Below, in pieces: positions 52,593 through 60,740 of a DNA stretch of 64,000 nucleotides. A program made the position numbers and the translations under genes. This DNA comes from Bacteroidales bacterium (GTDB lineage Bacteria; Bacteroidota; Bacteroidia; Bacteroidales; Paludibacteraceae). The notes under the pieces are model-generated. The model worked only from the letters and a program-made list of their open reading frames with translations. It had not been told where the DNA came from and did not search any database. The stretch is from assembly GCA_900769555.1 (NCBI GenBank), contig CAAGHA010000003.1:23372-87371 (forward strand). The letters run 5' to 3'. Each line of letters begins with the position of its first letter. Positions within the stretch are counted from its first letter, which is position 1.

Positions 52593-53897
52593 ATGTACAC
52601 AGAAAATTTTGTTCCAAGAATTGAATTTGAATCAAGGGAAACGATAAAGAAATTTCAAGAAGAAAAATTAGTAGAAATGCTCGACTATCTTTCTGCGAAA
52701 TCGACTTTCTACAAAAGAGTATTCAAAGAGCAGAATATCGACCTAACGAAAATAAAAACATTAGAGGATTTACAACAGATTCCTTTCACTACAAAAGAGG
52801 ATTTGCAACTATATAATCAAGATTTTATCTGCGTGAGTCCGCATGAAATTCGTGATTACATTACAACTTCAGGCACATTGAGCGACCCGACAACCTTTGC
52901 ATTAACGGAGAAAGATTTACTCAGACTCTCATACAATGAAGCTATATCTTTCACATGCGCAGGAGGTCACAAAGGAGAAGTTTACCAATTGATGACAACC
53001 ATCGATAAACGTTTTATGGCGGGATACGCCTATTGCATGGGAGTGCGCCAAATGGGCTGTGGATTGATTCGTGTTGGTAACGGAATTCCGGAACTCCAAT
53101 GGGACACAATTAACAGAATACACCCGGATGCTATCATCTGTGTACCTTCATTCATTCTTCGCATCATCAAATACGCCGAAGAACATGGTATAGATTACAG
53201 AAATTCCAGCATAAAAAAGGCAATTTGCATCGGAGAAAATCTAAGGAATGATGATTTTTCTCTGAATCTTCTTGGTAGCAAAATAAAAGAGAAATGGGAC
53301 ATCGAACTCTACTCCACATACGCATCCACAGAGATGAGTACATCATTCTGCGAGTGTCCGGAAGGGATGGGTGGTCATCATCATCCGGAATTGATTATTT
53401 GCGAATTAGTTGATGAAAATGACAATCTTGTAAAAGAGGGAGAGATCGGAGAATTAGTTATTACAACATTAGGTGTTGAAGGTATGCCACTGCTTCGATT
53501 TAAAACAGGAGATATTGCGAGATTTCACAACGACCCTTGCAAATGCGGCAGAAACACCATGCGAATCAGTCCTATTATCGGACGAAAAAAACAGATGATA
53601 AAATTCAAAGGAACAACTCTCTATCCTGCTTCCGTTTTTGATATTTTAGACAATACTGATTTTGTAGAAAATTACTTGGTGGAAGTTAGTACAAACGAAA
53701 TTGGGATGGATCATTTAACCGTTTTCATCGGAACAAAAGAACAAAAAGACGAATATGTTAAAGAACTAAAAGATCGTTTTCGTGCAAAATTACGTGTTGC
53801 ACCGGATGTTAAATTCAAGTCCATCGATGAAATTCAACGGATTCAAATGCCTGAAATAAAAAGGAAACCTGTTAAATTTATTGATAATAGAATCTAG
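52593..53897 (+). CDS. Phenylacetate-CoA ligase-type adenylating enzyme (PaaK family)
   Basis: 434 residues, the compact PaaK-type ANL enzyme. ITTSGTLSDPTTFALT (about 89-104) is the phosphate-binding loop; YSTYASTEM, the acidic LLRFKTGDIARF and the cysteine pair in NDPCKCGRNTMRIS are typical, and the C-terminal domain has PEIKRKPVKFID. It should form an acyl- or aryl-CoA, or load an aromatic acid. The substrate is not evident. It follows the two regulators by 56 bp and precedes the acyltransferase gene by 15 bp, so the ligase and acyltransferase are very likely used together. Confidence 0.85.
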   Translation: MYTENFVPRIEFESRETIKKFQEEKLVEMLDYLSAKSTFYKRVFKEQNIDLTKIKTLEDLQQIPFTTKEDLQLYNQDFICVSPHEIRDYITTSGTLSDPTTFALTEKDLLRLSYNEAISFTCAGGHKGEVYQLMTTIDKRFMAGYAYCMGVRQMGCGLIRVGNGIPELQWDTINRIHPDAIICVPSFILRIIKYAEEHGIDYRNSSIKKAICIGENLRNDDFSLNLLGSKIKEKWDIELYSTYASTEMSTSFCECPEGMGGHHHPELIICELVDENDNLVKEGEIGELVITTLGVEGMPLLRFKTGDIARFHNDPCKCGRNTMRISPIIGRKKQMIKFKGTTLYPASVFDILDNTDFVENYLVEVSTNEIGMDHLTVFIGTKEQKDEYVKELKDRFRAKLRVAPDVKFKSIDEIQRIQMPEIKRKPVKFIDNRI

Positions 53898-53912
53898 AAG
53901 CAACGAAAAGCG

Positions 53913-55058
53913 ATGATCAACGAGAACAAATATAATTTCGAAGATATCAGGCCCTACACAGACCAAGAAGTCCCTGCAATTGTTCAATCTATTGTAGAGG
54001 ATAGTTTGTTCCCTATCGTGGCAAATTATCTTTATCCGAACGAAGACATAGAGTTCTTGAAACAACTTTTATTAAGCACAAAAAGCGTTGAAGAGTTTCA
54101 ATTGAAGGTAATGCACAAAGCCATCCGAACCATTATTGACAAGAGCTCTTCCGGCATAACTTTCGATGGATTCGATAAAATGGATGACAATCCACATATA
54201 TTACTTGCCAATCATCGCGACATTATGTTAGACTCGGCCATATTGGATGTACTTCTTGTAGAACATAACAAACCAACTTGCCAAATTACATTTGGAAGCA
54301 ATCTAATGCGGGGCGATTTGGTTATACATATTGGAAAAATCAATAAAATGTTTCGGATTATGCGAGGTGGGAACATCAAAGATTTCTATAAAAATTCGCT
54401 GGAAGTTTCCGCCTACATGCGTCATGTCATCACAGAAAAGAAAGAGTCTGTATGGATAGCTCAACGGAACGGACGCACGAAAGATGGCGCAGATAAAACC
54501 GAAATTGGTGTATTAAAAATGTTTTCCATGAGTAGCGATAAGCCCTTCTTGGAAAATATGAATGAATTGAATTTCGCTCCTGTCTGTATTTCTTACGAAT
54601 ATGAACCATGCGACTTTTTGAAAACAGCAGAGTTATACATTTCTCGCTATCAAAAATATGAAAAAAGCGAAAATGAAGATCTTAATAGTATTTTACAAGG
54701 TATTCAACAACATAAGGGGCATATCCATATCTGCATGACACCCCCTATCACACGAGAAGAATTAATAATCTGCGATCAATACGAGAAAAACAATAAGTTA
54801 GTTCGCTTAGCTGAAATCATTGACAAGCGCATTTACAACGGATATAAACTCTACCCCAATAACTACATCGCTTATGATTTACTAAGCGGAGGTGACACCT
54901 ATGCCAACTTCTATACAAAAGAAGAGAAACAAAATTTCATGGAGTATATGACAGACGGGATTAAATCATTAGCCATCAACGCAGATATTAATGAGTTGAT
55001 CCAAATATTCTTGTCAATATACGCTAATCCGATAAAGATGAAACAACTTCACGAGTAA
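53913..55058 (+). CDS. Glycerol-phosphate-acyltransferase-like protein with HX5D motif
   Basis: 381 residues. An acyltransferase (PlsC/PlsB superfamily) core spans about 85-260: the first motif is ANHRDIMLD (99-107), where His101 and Asp107 are separated by five residues instead of the usual four; the second is VWIAQRNGRTKDGADKTEIG, comparable to the EGTRS block. N- and C-terminal helical regions of about 80 and 120 residues are extra to the minimal PlsC fold. It would transfer an acyl chain to a glycerol- or sugar-phosphate. Its stop codon is immediately followed by the sufD stop on the other strand, with no spacer. Confidence 0.75.
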   Translation: MINENKYNFEDIRPYTDQEVPAIVQSIVEDSLFPIVANYLYPNEDIEFLKQLLLSTKSVEEFQLKVMHKAIRTIIDKSSSGITFDGFDKMDDNPHILLANHRDIMLDSAILDVLLVEHNKPTCQITFGSNLMRGDLVIHIGKINKMFRIMRGGNIKDFYKNSLEVSAYMRHVITEKKESVWIAQRNGRTKDGADKTEIGVLKMFSMSSDKPFLENMNELNFAPVCISYEYEPCDFLKTAELYISRYQKYEKSENEDLNSILQGIQQHKGHIHICMTPPITREELIICDQYEKNNKLVRLAEIIDKRIYNGYKLYPNNYIAYDLLSGGDTYANFYTKEEKQNFMEYMTDGIKSLAINADINELIQIFLSIYANPIKMKQLHE

Positions 55059-56417
55059 TCAACCCCCACAACGGACATTGCAACCTTTGCACTGAGGTAA
55101 TTCGCCACGAAAGCGTTTTTCCACCATCAGTCGGATTTTATCCTGAAGCGAATCAATTCGGATATTCTCAATAACATCACTCACGAAAGCAAACATCAAC
55201 AACATTTTAGCCTCTGCCTCAGGAATACCGCGAGAACGCAAATAGAATAGAGCTGTTTCATCCATCTGACCGGTAGAGGCACCATGACTACACTTAACAT
55301 CATCCGCATAGATCTCTAACTGCGGTTCTGTAAACATCTTAGCCTCCTTTCCTACACAAATATTTTTATTGGTCTGATAAGCTGCAGTTTTTTGAGCATC
55401 CTTCGCCACATATACTCGTCCGGAAAAAGCACCCACAGAAGCATCATTCAATACATATTTAAACAACTCTTTACTCGTACAATTTGGCACATTATGGTTA
55501 ACAACAGTATAATTATCCACATGCTGCTCAGCATCTCCAATCACCATTCCACACAATGCCAATTCAGCTCCCATACCATTTAAATCGATTTTGAGATTAT
55601 TACGAGAGAAACCATTTTGCAATGTCATATCATTGATTAATACATTCGAATCTTTCCCCTGAGATAAGAAAAAAGAGTCCAATGAGACCGATTTATTACC
55701 TGAACTCTCCAACTTATAATAGTCAAAATAAGAATTATCTCCTACAAAAACTTCCGTCACAAAATTAGCCAAGCTCTCTCTGTCCGACATTGTATGCTCA
55801 CACATCAACAAAGAAGCCTTTGCATTATTGCCCAAAACAATCAAATTACGAGGATTTGAAATCGCCGGAACAGAAGCATTTGAAACACAAATTAACTGGA
55901 TCGGGTTTTCAATTACCACGCCATCCGGCACATACAAAAAGAATCCATCCTGAGTAAACATTGTATTAAATGCTACTAACGAATCTTTATCGATACCCTT
56001 CGATTGATGATAATAGGTCGCAACCAACTCGGGATGATTTTCAGCAGCTTCCCTTAAACTCCCAATAAGAACGCCTTTACTCATCAATTCATCCCAGCAC
56101 AACCTAGAAGCATCAGAGAACATAAAGTACTCATCAACCAAGAAGCAGAGATAAGAATTAATAGGAACATCACAATGGAACAGATTATCAGGAGTTGGAA
56201 ATTTTAAACGATTTAGGTTCAACCCATAATCAAAATCAAACAAATCCTTAATCTTTGAATGACGATACAACTCGTCACGAGAAGTAGGTAACCCATTCGT
56301 CTTAAACCATTTGTAGGCATTCTCACGACAATCATTCAGAAGAGAGGCTCCATTAGAAAAGATGACCTCTCTATATTTTTCGTAGATATCAATATATTGA
56401 CTTTCAGTAGCAGACAT
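55059..56417 (-). CDS. sufD: FeS assembly protein SufD
   Basis: 452 residues, with the SufB/SufD beta-helix core (FTEPQLEIYADDVKCSHGAS, TALFYLRSRGIPEAEAKMLL). It forms the SufBC2D scaffold with SufB and SufC, encoded upstream. Odd: the last residues are CKGCNVRCGG, a cysteine-rich tail with three Cys; I do not know it as part of the classical SufD of Proteobacteria and it may be a metal site. The start ATG lies about 24 bp after sufC. Confidence 0.93.
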   Translation of the reverse strand: MSATESQYIDIYEKYREVIFSNGASLLNDCRENAYKWFKTNGLPTSRDELYRHSKIKDLFDFDYGLNLNRLKFPTPDNLFHCDVPINSYLCFLVDEYFMFSDASRLCWDELMSKGVLIGSLREAAENHPELVATYYHQSKGIDKDSLVAFNTMFTQDGFFLYVPDGVVIENPIQLICVSNASVPAISNPRNLIVLGNNAKASLLMCEHTMSDRESLANFVTEVFVGDNSYFDYYKLESSGNKSVSLDSFFLSQGKDSNVLINDMTLQNGFSRNNLKIDLNGMGAELALCGMVIGDAEQHVDNYTVVNHNVPNCTSKELFKYVLNDASVGAFSGRVYVAKDAQKTAAYQTNKNICVGKEAKMFTEPQLEIYADDVKCSHGASTGQMDETALFYLRSRGIPEAEAKMLLMFAFVSDVIENIRIDSLQDKIRLMVEKRFRGELPQCKGCNVRCGG

Positions 56418-56441
56418 TACAATGCGATTTAGAATAACCTA

Positions 56442-57200
56442 TTAAAAATTCTCTCCCAACTCTTTCTTTATCCAATCATAGCCACGCTCTTCCAATTCAA
56501 GCGCAAGTTCTTTCCCTGCCGATTTAACGATACGACCCTTATAAAGGACATGCACAAAATCCGGAACAATATAATCCAACAAACGTTGATAGTGAGTAAT
56601 CACAATACTTGCATTATCCTTACTTTTCAATTTATTTACACCACTTGCAACAATTCGCAAAGCGTCGATATCCAAACCACTATCCGTTTCATCCAAGATA
56701 GATAATTTAGGTTCTAAAACTGCCATCTGAAATATCTCATTACGCTTCTTTTCTCCGCCTGAAAATCCTTCATTAACCGAACGATTAGCCAACTTATTAT
56801 CCAACTCCACCACCTCTTTTTTATCTCTCATCATTTTTAAGAAATCAGATGCGGACATGGGAGGAAGCCCATTGTATTTACGATGCTCATTTACTGCAGC
56901 ACGCATAAAATTAACCATACTTACACCAGGGATTTCGACAGGATATTGAAAACTAAGGAACAACCCTTCACAAGAACGAGCTTCAGGGGATAAAGACAAT
57001 AAATCCTTACCGTTGAATAACACCTCTCCTTCTGTTACTGTAAATGCGGGATTACCCGCTAACACAGAAGAAAGAGTACTCTTACCGGAACCATTGGGAC
57101 CCATAATGGCATGAACTTCACCCGGATTGATTTCCAAATTAATGCCTCTTAAAATCTCCTTCCCATTAACAGAAGCATGCAAATTTTTAATACTAAGCAT
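56442..57200 (-). CDS. sufC: FeS assembly ATPase SufC
   Basis: 252 residues, ABC ATPase. Walker A GPNGSGKST (35-43), Q-loop FLSFQYPVEIPGVSMVNF, signature SGGEKKRNEI, Walker B PKLSILDETDSGLDIDALR and H-loop IVITHYQRLLDYI are complete. Soluble, as expected for SufC. Provides ATP hydrolysis for cluster assembly on SufB-SufD. Gaps to sufB and sufD are about 20 and 24 bp. Confidence 0.97.
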   Translation of the reverse strand: MLSIKNLHASVNGKEILRGINLEINPGEVHAIMGPNGSGKSTLSSVLAGNPAFTVTEGEVLFNGKDLLSLSPEARSCEGLFLSFQYPVEIPGVSMVNFMRAAVNEHRKYNGLPPMSASDFLKMMRDKKEVVELDNKLANRSVNEGFSGGEKKRNEIFQMAVLEPKLSILDETDSGLDIDALRIVASGVNKLKSKDNASIVITHYQRLLDYIVPDFVHVLYKGRIVKSAGKELALELEERGYDWIKKELGENF

Positions 57201-57219
57201 ATATCTATCTTCTAAATTA

Positions 57220-58659
57220 TTATCCTACACTACCCTCCAACGATATTTGCAATAACTTTTGTGCCTCTACTGCAAATTCCATTGGAAGTTTATTTATCAC
57301 CTCTTTAGCATAACCATTGACAATCAAACCAATTGCATCTTCTGTACTTATACCACGTTGATTGCAATAAAAAATTTGATCTTCACTGATCTTTGACGTC
57401 GTTGCTTCGTGCTCGACAACTGCCGTATCGTTGTTAATATCCATATAAGGAAATGTGTGAGCCCCACACTTATCACCCAACAACAAACTATCACATTGCG
57501 AAAAATTTCTTGCGCCTTCTGCCTTTTTTGCTACACGAACCAACCCTCTATAACTATTTTGACTAAATCCTGCTGAAATTCCTTTAGAAACAATATGGCT
57601 CTTCGTATTCTTCCCAAGGTGAATCATCTTTGTTCCGGTATCAGCCTGCTGATAATTATTGGTAACAGCTACAGAATAAAACTCTCCAACCGAATTATCA
57701 CCTAACAAAATACAACTCGGATACTTCCATGTAATAGCTGAACCCGTTTCCACTTGAGTCCATGATACTTTCGAGTGGTCACCCTTGCAAATAGCACGTT
57801 TCGTTACAAAGTTGTAGATACCACCTTTCCCATCTTTATCTCCCGGATACCAATTCTGCACCGTTGAGTACTTGATCTCGGCCCGATCCATCACCACCAA
57901 TTCAACAATAGCTGCATGTAACTGATTTTCATCTCGCATCGGAGCCGTACATCCTTCCAGGTAAGAGACATAACTATCATCATCTGCCACAATCAAAGTA
58001 CGCTCGAACTGACCGGTATTCGCTGCATTTATACGGAAATAGGTGGATAATTCCATCGGACAACGAACCCCCTTCGGAATATAAACAAATGAACCATCAC
58101 TAAAGACTGCTGCATTTAATGCTGCAAAAAAATTATCGGTATAAGGAACAACCGTTCCCAAATATTGACGAACCAAATCAGGATAATTTTTAACCGCTTC
58201 ATTAAACGAACAGAAAATAATTCCCAACTCCGCCAAATTCTCTTTGTAAGTTGTCTTTACAGAGACACTATCCATCACAGCATCCACAGCTACACCCGTC
58301 AAACTTTTTTGTTCCTCCAATGGAATCCCCAATTTATTAAATGTTTTAATCAATTCAGGGTCCACTTCGTCCAAACTCTGGGGAGATTCCTTAATTTTAG
58401 GTGCAGCGTAGTAGTAGATATCCTGATAGTCAATCGGAGGAATAGACAAATGAGCCCACTCCGGCATCTCCAAGGTAGTCCAATGTCTATAAGCCTTCAG
58501 ACGATACTCCAACAACCAATCCGGCTCACCTTTTTTTTCCGAAATCAAACGTACAATATCCTCATTCAATCCTTTCTGGATAACTTCCGTCTCAACGTCA
58601 GTAACAAATCCATATTTATAATCCGAATCTGTTACATCACTTACAAAGTCTTTTTTCAT
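57220..58659 (-). CDS. sufB: FeS assembly protein SufB
   Basis: 479 residues, normal length. YYAAPKIKESPQSLDEVDPE, the core TYFRINAANTGQFERTLIVA, GCTAPMRDENQLHAAIVELV and the functional CGAHTFPYMDI and VEHEATTSKI blocks are conserved, including the Cys near SLLLGDKCGAHT. SufB is the site of cluster assembly. It is first in the order sufB-sufC-sufD. A TAACTTTG box (58689-58696) precedes it. No sufS or sufE gene is visible in the window. Confidence 0.97.
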   Translation of the reverse strand: MKKDFVSDVTDSDYKYGFVTDVETEVIQKGLNEDIVRLISEKKGEPDWLLEYRLKAYRHWTTLEMPEWAHLSIPPIDYQDIYYYAAPKIKESPQSLDEVDPELIKTFNKLGIPLEEQKSLTGVAVDAVMDSVSVKTTYKENLAELGIIFCSFNEAVKNYPDLVRQYLGTVVPYTDNFFAALNAAVFSDGSFVYIPKGVRCPMELSTYFRINAANTGQFERTLIVADDDSYVSYLEGCTAPMRDENQLHAAIVELVVMDRAEIKYSTVQNWYPGDKDGKGGIYNFVTKRAICKGDHSKVSWTQVETGSAITWKYPSCILLGDNSVGEFYSVAVTNNYQQADTGTKMIHLGKNTKSHIVSKGISAGFSQNSYRGLVRVAKKAEGARNFSQCDSLLLGDKCGAHTFPYMDINNDTAVVEHEATTSKISEDQIFYCNQRGISTEDAIGLIVNGYAKEVINKLPMEFAVEAQKLLQISLEGSVG

Positions 58660-58688
58660 ACTTAATTATTCCTTTGTCAAAAACATTA

Positions 58689-58696
58689 CAAAGTTA
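58689..58696 (-). promoter_or_regulatory. -7 box of the suf operon
   Basis: Minus-strand TAACTTTG, a full match to TAnnTTTG, 30 bp before the sufB ATG. No convincing -33 element and no IscR-like palindrome was recognised. Confidence 0.5.
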
Positions 58697-58768
58697 CTAA
58701 AAAATGATAGTACTCCGCATAAAAACAACAAAACAATGAAGAAAAAAGTAATTTTTAAGAGAAAAATC

Positions 58769-58799
58769 TTGTATTTTCAAAAATTAGTCCTTACCTTTG
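58769..58799 (+). promoter_or_regulatory. Promoter of the tRNA-Met gene
   Basis: TTG (58769-58771), 20 bases, TACCTTTG (58792-58799). The tRNA 5' end lies 28 bases downstream. Confidence 0.65.
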
Positions 58800-58826
58800 C
58801 AGCACGATTGAAAGAAATCGTCTATA

Positions 58827-58902
58827 TGCGGAGTGGAGCAGTTGGCAGCTCGTTGGGCTCATAACCCAAAGGTCGTCAGTTCGAGTCTGGCCTCCGCAAC
58901 CA
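58827..58902 (+). tRNA. tRNA-Met (CAT), initiator-like
   Basis: A full cloverleaf of 76 bases: acceptor TGCGGAG / CTCCGCA, D-arm GAGC/GCTC, anticodon stem TTGGG / CCCAA with loop CTCATAA (anticodon CAT at 58860-58862), T-arm GTCAG TTCGAGT CTGGC, discriminator A and encoded CCA. The three G-C pairs next to the loop (GGG/CCC) are the hallmark of initiator tRNA. The 1-72 pair is T-A rather than the C-A mismatch of E. coli initiators, so the initiator call is probable rather than certain. Confidence 0.9.
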
Positions 58903-58905
58903 AAG

Positions 58906-58935
58906 GGATGTTACAAAGGTAACATCCTTTTTTTT
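58906..58935 (+). terminator. Rho-independent terminator of the tRNA-Met gene
   Basis: GGATGTTAC (58906-58914) and GTAACATCC (58919-58927) with loop AAAG, followed by TTTTTTTT. Confidence 0.9.
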
Positions 58936-58996
58936 ATTCTTGAATCTGTTCTGCTTGCGGGATTTTCTGGTTTCCGGTTTCAACCCAACTTTCGCT

Positions 58997-59305
58997 CGAT
59001 TTAAATGTACTATCCCATTTTTAGAATTCTAGCAATTTAAATTCTGTTTGTGTCCTAAATTCATGAAAATTGAATAAAAAGAAATAAACAAAATGAAAAG
59101 TGAGCATTGCAATTGTAGGGACGCGGCATGCCGTGTCCGAAAATAACCAACATTCAACCGATTTAAATATTATTATTCCATTTTCAGAATTCTAGCAATT
59201 TAAATTCTGTTTATGTCCTAAATTCATGAAAATTGAATAAAAAGGAATAAACAAAATGAAAGGTAAGCATTGCAATTGTAGGGACGCGGCATGCCGTGTC
59301 CGAAA
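58997..59305 (+). repeat. Tandem duplication of a ~146-bp unit with palindromic core
   Basis: Two copies, about 58997-59142 and 59159-59305 (offset about 163 bp), share CAATTTAAATTCTGTTT, GTCCTAAATTCATGAAAATT and ATTGTAGGGACGCGGCATGC. Each ends with GGACGCGGCATGCCGTGTCC, a near-perfect 20-bp palindrome. A third, diverged GC-rich part of this type appears at 59356-59407 (ends GGTGTCCCTAC). TAGGGACACGGCATGCCGTG-type sequences are common interspersed palindromes in several phyla. No gene is in this region. Confidence 0.8.
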
Positions 59306-59474
59306 GTTTGTGTCCTAAATTCTCGAAAATGGATAAAAAATTTTGAATAAATATTGGGCGGGGACAGATTGGAGCGGGGATTGGCGGACGGCGCGTGCGG
59401 TGTCCCTACAAACCTACTTCGTCCGAATAAAATACTTAAACTTGAAAAAATATTTCTGATAAAAATAATATACA

Positions 59475-59506
59475 CAAAAAAAGTCGAAGAATTTCTTCTT
59501 CGACTT
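59475..59506 (-). terminator. Rho-independent terminator after the second tRNA
   Basis: AAGTCGAAGAA (59481-59491) and TTCTTCGACTT (59496-59506), a perfect 11-bp stem with a 4-base loop; on the minus strand a T-run (complement of 59475-59480) follows. Confidence 0.88.
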
Positions 59507-59508
59507 CG

Positions 59509-59583
59509 TGGGCCCAACAGGACTTGAACCTGTGACCCCCTGATTATGAGTCAGGTGCTACTAACCAACTGAGCTATGGGCCC
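59509..59583 (-). tRNA. tRNA with CAT anticodon (elongator Met, or Ile2)
   Basis: A 75-base cloverleaf on the minus strand: acceptor GGGCCCA / TGGGCCC, anticodon stem CCTGA / TCAGG with loop CTCATAA, T-arm ACAGG / CCTGT with TTCAAGT, discriminator A. CCA is not encoded. The anticodon is CAT, so it is either elongator tRNA-Met or the tRNA-Ile whose C34 becomes lysidine; I cannot decide between them by eye. The D-stem GCTC / TAGC has one C-T mismatch and the D-arm is one base longer than usual. Confidence 0.9.
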
Positions 59584-59627
59584 TATTTGCAAATGGGAAA
59601 ATATTCATTACCTTTGCAAAAACGATG

Positions 59628-59635
59628 CAAAAGTA
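59628..59635 (-). promoter_or_regulatory. -7 box of the second tRNA gene
   Basis: Minus-strand TACTTTTG, a full TAnnTTTG match, about 45 bp upstream of the tRNA 5' end. Confidence 0.5.
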
Positions 59636-59646
59636 ACAATTTTTCA

Positions 59647-59675
59647 TTGAAATACAAAATTTTTGTGTAACTTTA
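59647..59675 (+). promoter_or_regulatory. Candidate promoter of ribF
   Basis: TTG (59647-59649), 18 bases, TAACTTTA (59668-59675), one mismatch to TAnnTTTG, 18 bp before the ATG. Another box, TACCTTTG at 59609-59616, could also serve ribF with a longer leader. No FMN riboswitch is seen. Confidence 0.45.
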
Positions 59676-59693
59676 CTCAAAAAATATTACAGG

Positions 59694-60626
59694 ATGGAAT
59701 TTATAGATGGTATTGAGAATTTTCCAAACAATGGATTGGTGCTAACTATCGGATTTTTCGATGGAGTACACCTCGGCCATTCTTATTTAGCCGAACAACT
59801 AAGATTAATTGCTGATCAAGAAGGGTTAAAAGCTGCTTTCCTTACATTTTGGCCTCACCCTCGTATTGTTCTTGATGAACCTTACAAACCTAAATTGTTA
59901 AATTCTATTGACGAGAAGAAAGAACTAATTAGTAAATTACCAATTGATTATTGTATCCAAATGGATTTTTCTTTAGGAATATCAAACCTATTGGCCTACG
60001 ATTTCATGAAGAATATCCTAAAAGAGAAATTAAATGTTAAGCATCTGTTAATTGGATATGATCATCGCTTCGGGAAAAACAGAGAAGAGGGATTTGATGA
60101 TTATTGTCAGTATGGGGAGGAATTAGGTATAAAAGTAAGTCAGGCTGAACCTTTTACGAAGGATAATTTTACCATCAGTTCCTCATTTATTCGAAACTTG
60201 TTAAATGTTGGGGATATCAAATTAGCTAATCTATACTTAAATTACACATACAAAGTAACAGGTAAAGTTGTAAGAGGAAACCAATTAGGAAATAAACTAG
60301 GATTCCCAACCGGGAATATAGAACTGGTAGAGAAAAACAAATGCCTTCCTCAAACAGGTGTATATGCTGTCAATGCCATTGTCAGAGGAAAAAAATACAA
60401 CGCAATGGCTTACCTTGGGACTCGACCTTCTATCTCAAGAGATAACGAAGAAATTCTGTTAGAGGTGAATATCTTTGATTTTAATGATGATATTTATGGA
60501 GAAGAGATGACTGTCGAATTTTTAAAGAAGACTCGAGCCCAAAAGCGCTTTGAAGATATGGATGCACTAAAAAAAGCGATTGCGTTGGATGAAATTGAGG
60601 TGAAAAATTTCTTTGCTCAAAAGTAA
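59694..60626 (+). CDS. ribF: Bifunctional riboflavin kinase/FAD synthetase
   Basis: 310 residues. The N-terminal FAD synthetase domain has GFFDGVHLGH (20-29) and the closing TISSSFIRNLL; the C-terminal flavokinase domain has VVRGNQLGNKLGFPTGNIE and the tail ending KKTRAQKRFEDMDALKKAI. It makes FMN then FAD from riboflavin. Normal length. The gene is followed by a bidirectional terminator facing xerD. Confidence 0.96.
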   Translation: MEFIDGIENFPNNGLVLTIGFFDGVHLGHSYLAEQLRLIADQEGLKAAFLTFWPHPRIVLDEPYKPKLLNSIDEKKELISKLPIDYCIQMDFSLGISNLLAYDFMKNILKEKLNVKHLLIGYDHRFGKNREEGFDDYCQYGEELGIKVSQAEPFTKDNFTISSSFIRNLLNVGDIKLANLYLNYTYKVTGKVVRGNQLGNKLGFPTGNIELVEKNKCLPQTGVYAVNAIVRGKKYNAMAYLGTRPSISRDNEEILLEVNIFDFNDDIYGEEMTVEFLKKTRAQKRFEDMDALKKAIALDEIEVKNFFAQK

Positions 60627-60636
60627 ATAAGAAAAT

Positions 60637-60684
60637 AAAAAAAAATAAGTGAGGGTGTCTCAAAATTGATATACCCTCTTTTTT
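60637..60684. terminator. Bidirectional terminator between ribF and xerD
   Basis: GAGGGTGT (60651-60658) and ATACCCTC (60671-60678) form an 8-bp stem with one G-T pair, flanked by A-rich (60637-60647) and TTTTTT (60679-60684) runs. It lies between two convergent genes. Confidence 0.75.
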
Positions 60685-60740
60685 AGTACCAAAACTAAAA
60701 CAGGGGGTTTAGAATTCAAACTATCATGCACACTAAAAAA

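Noticed and set aside
58165..58665. 166-codon open frame on the plus strand
   Set aside because: Antisense to sufB; no recognisable domain or ribosome-binding site.
58689..58826. IscR/SufR-type operator before sufB
   Set aside because: I looked for a palindromic operator in the gap between sufB and the tRNA and saw none that stands out from the AT-rich background.
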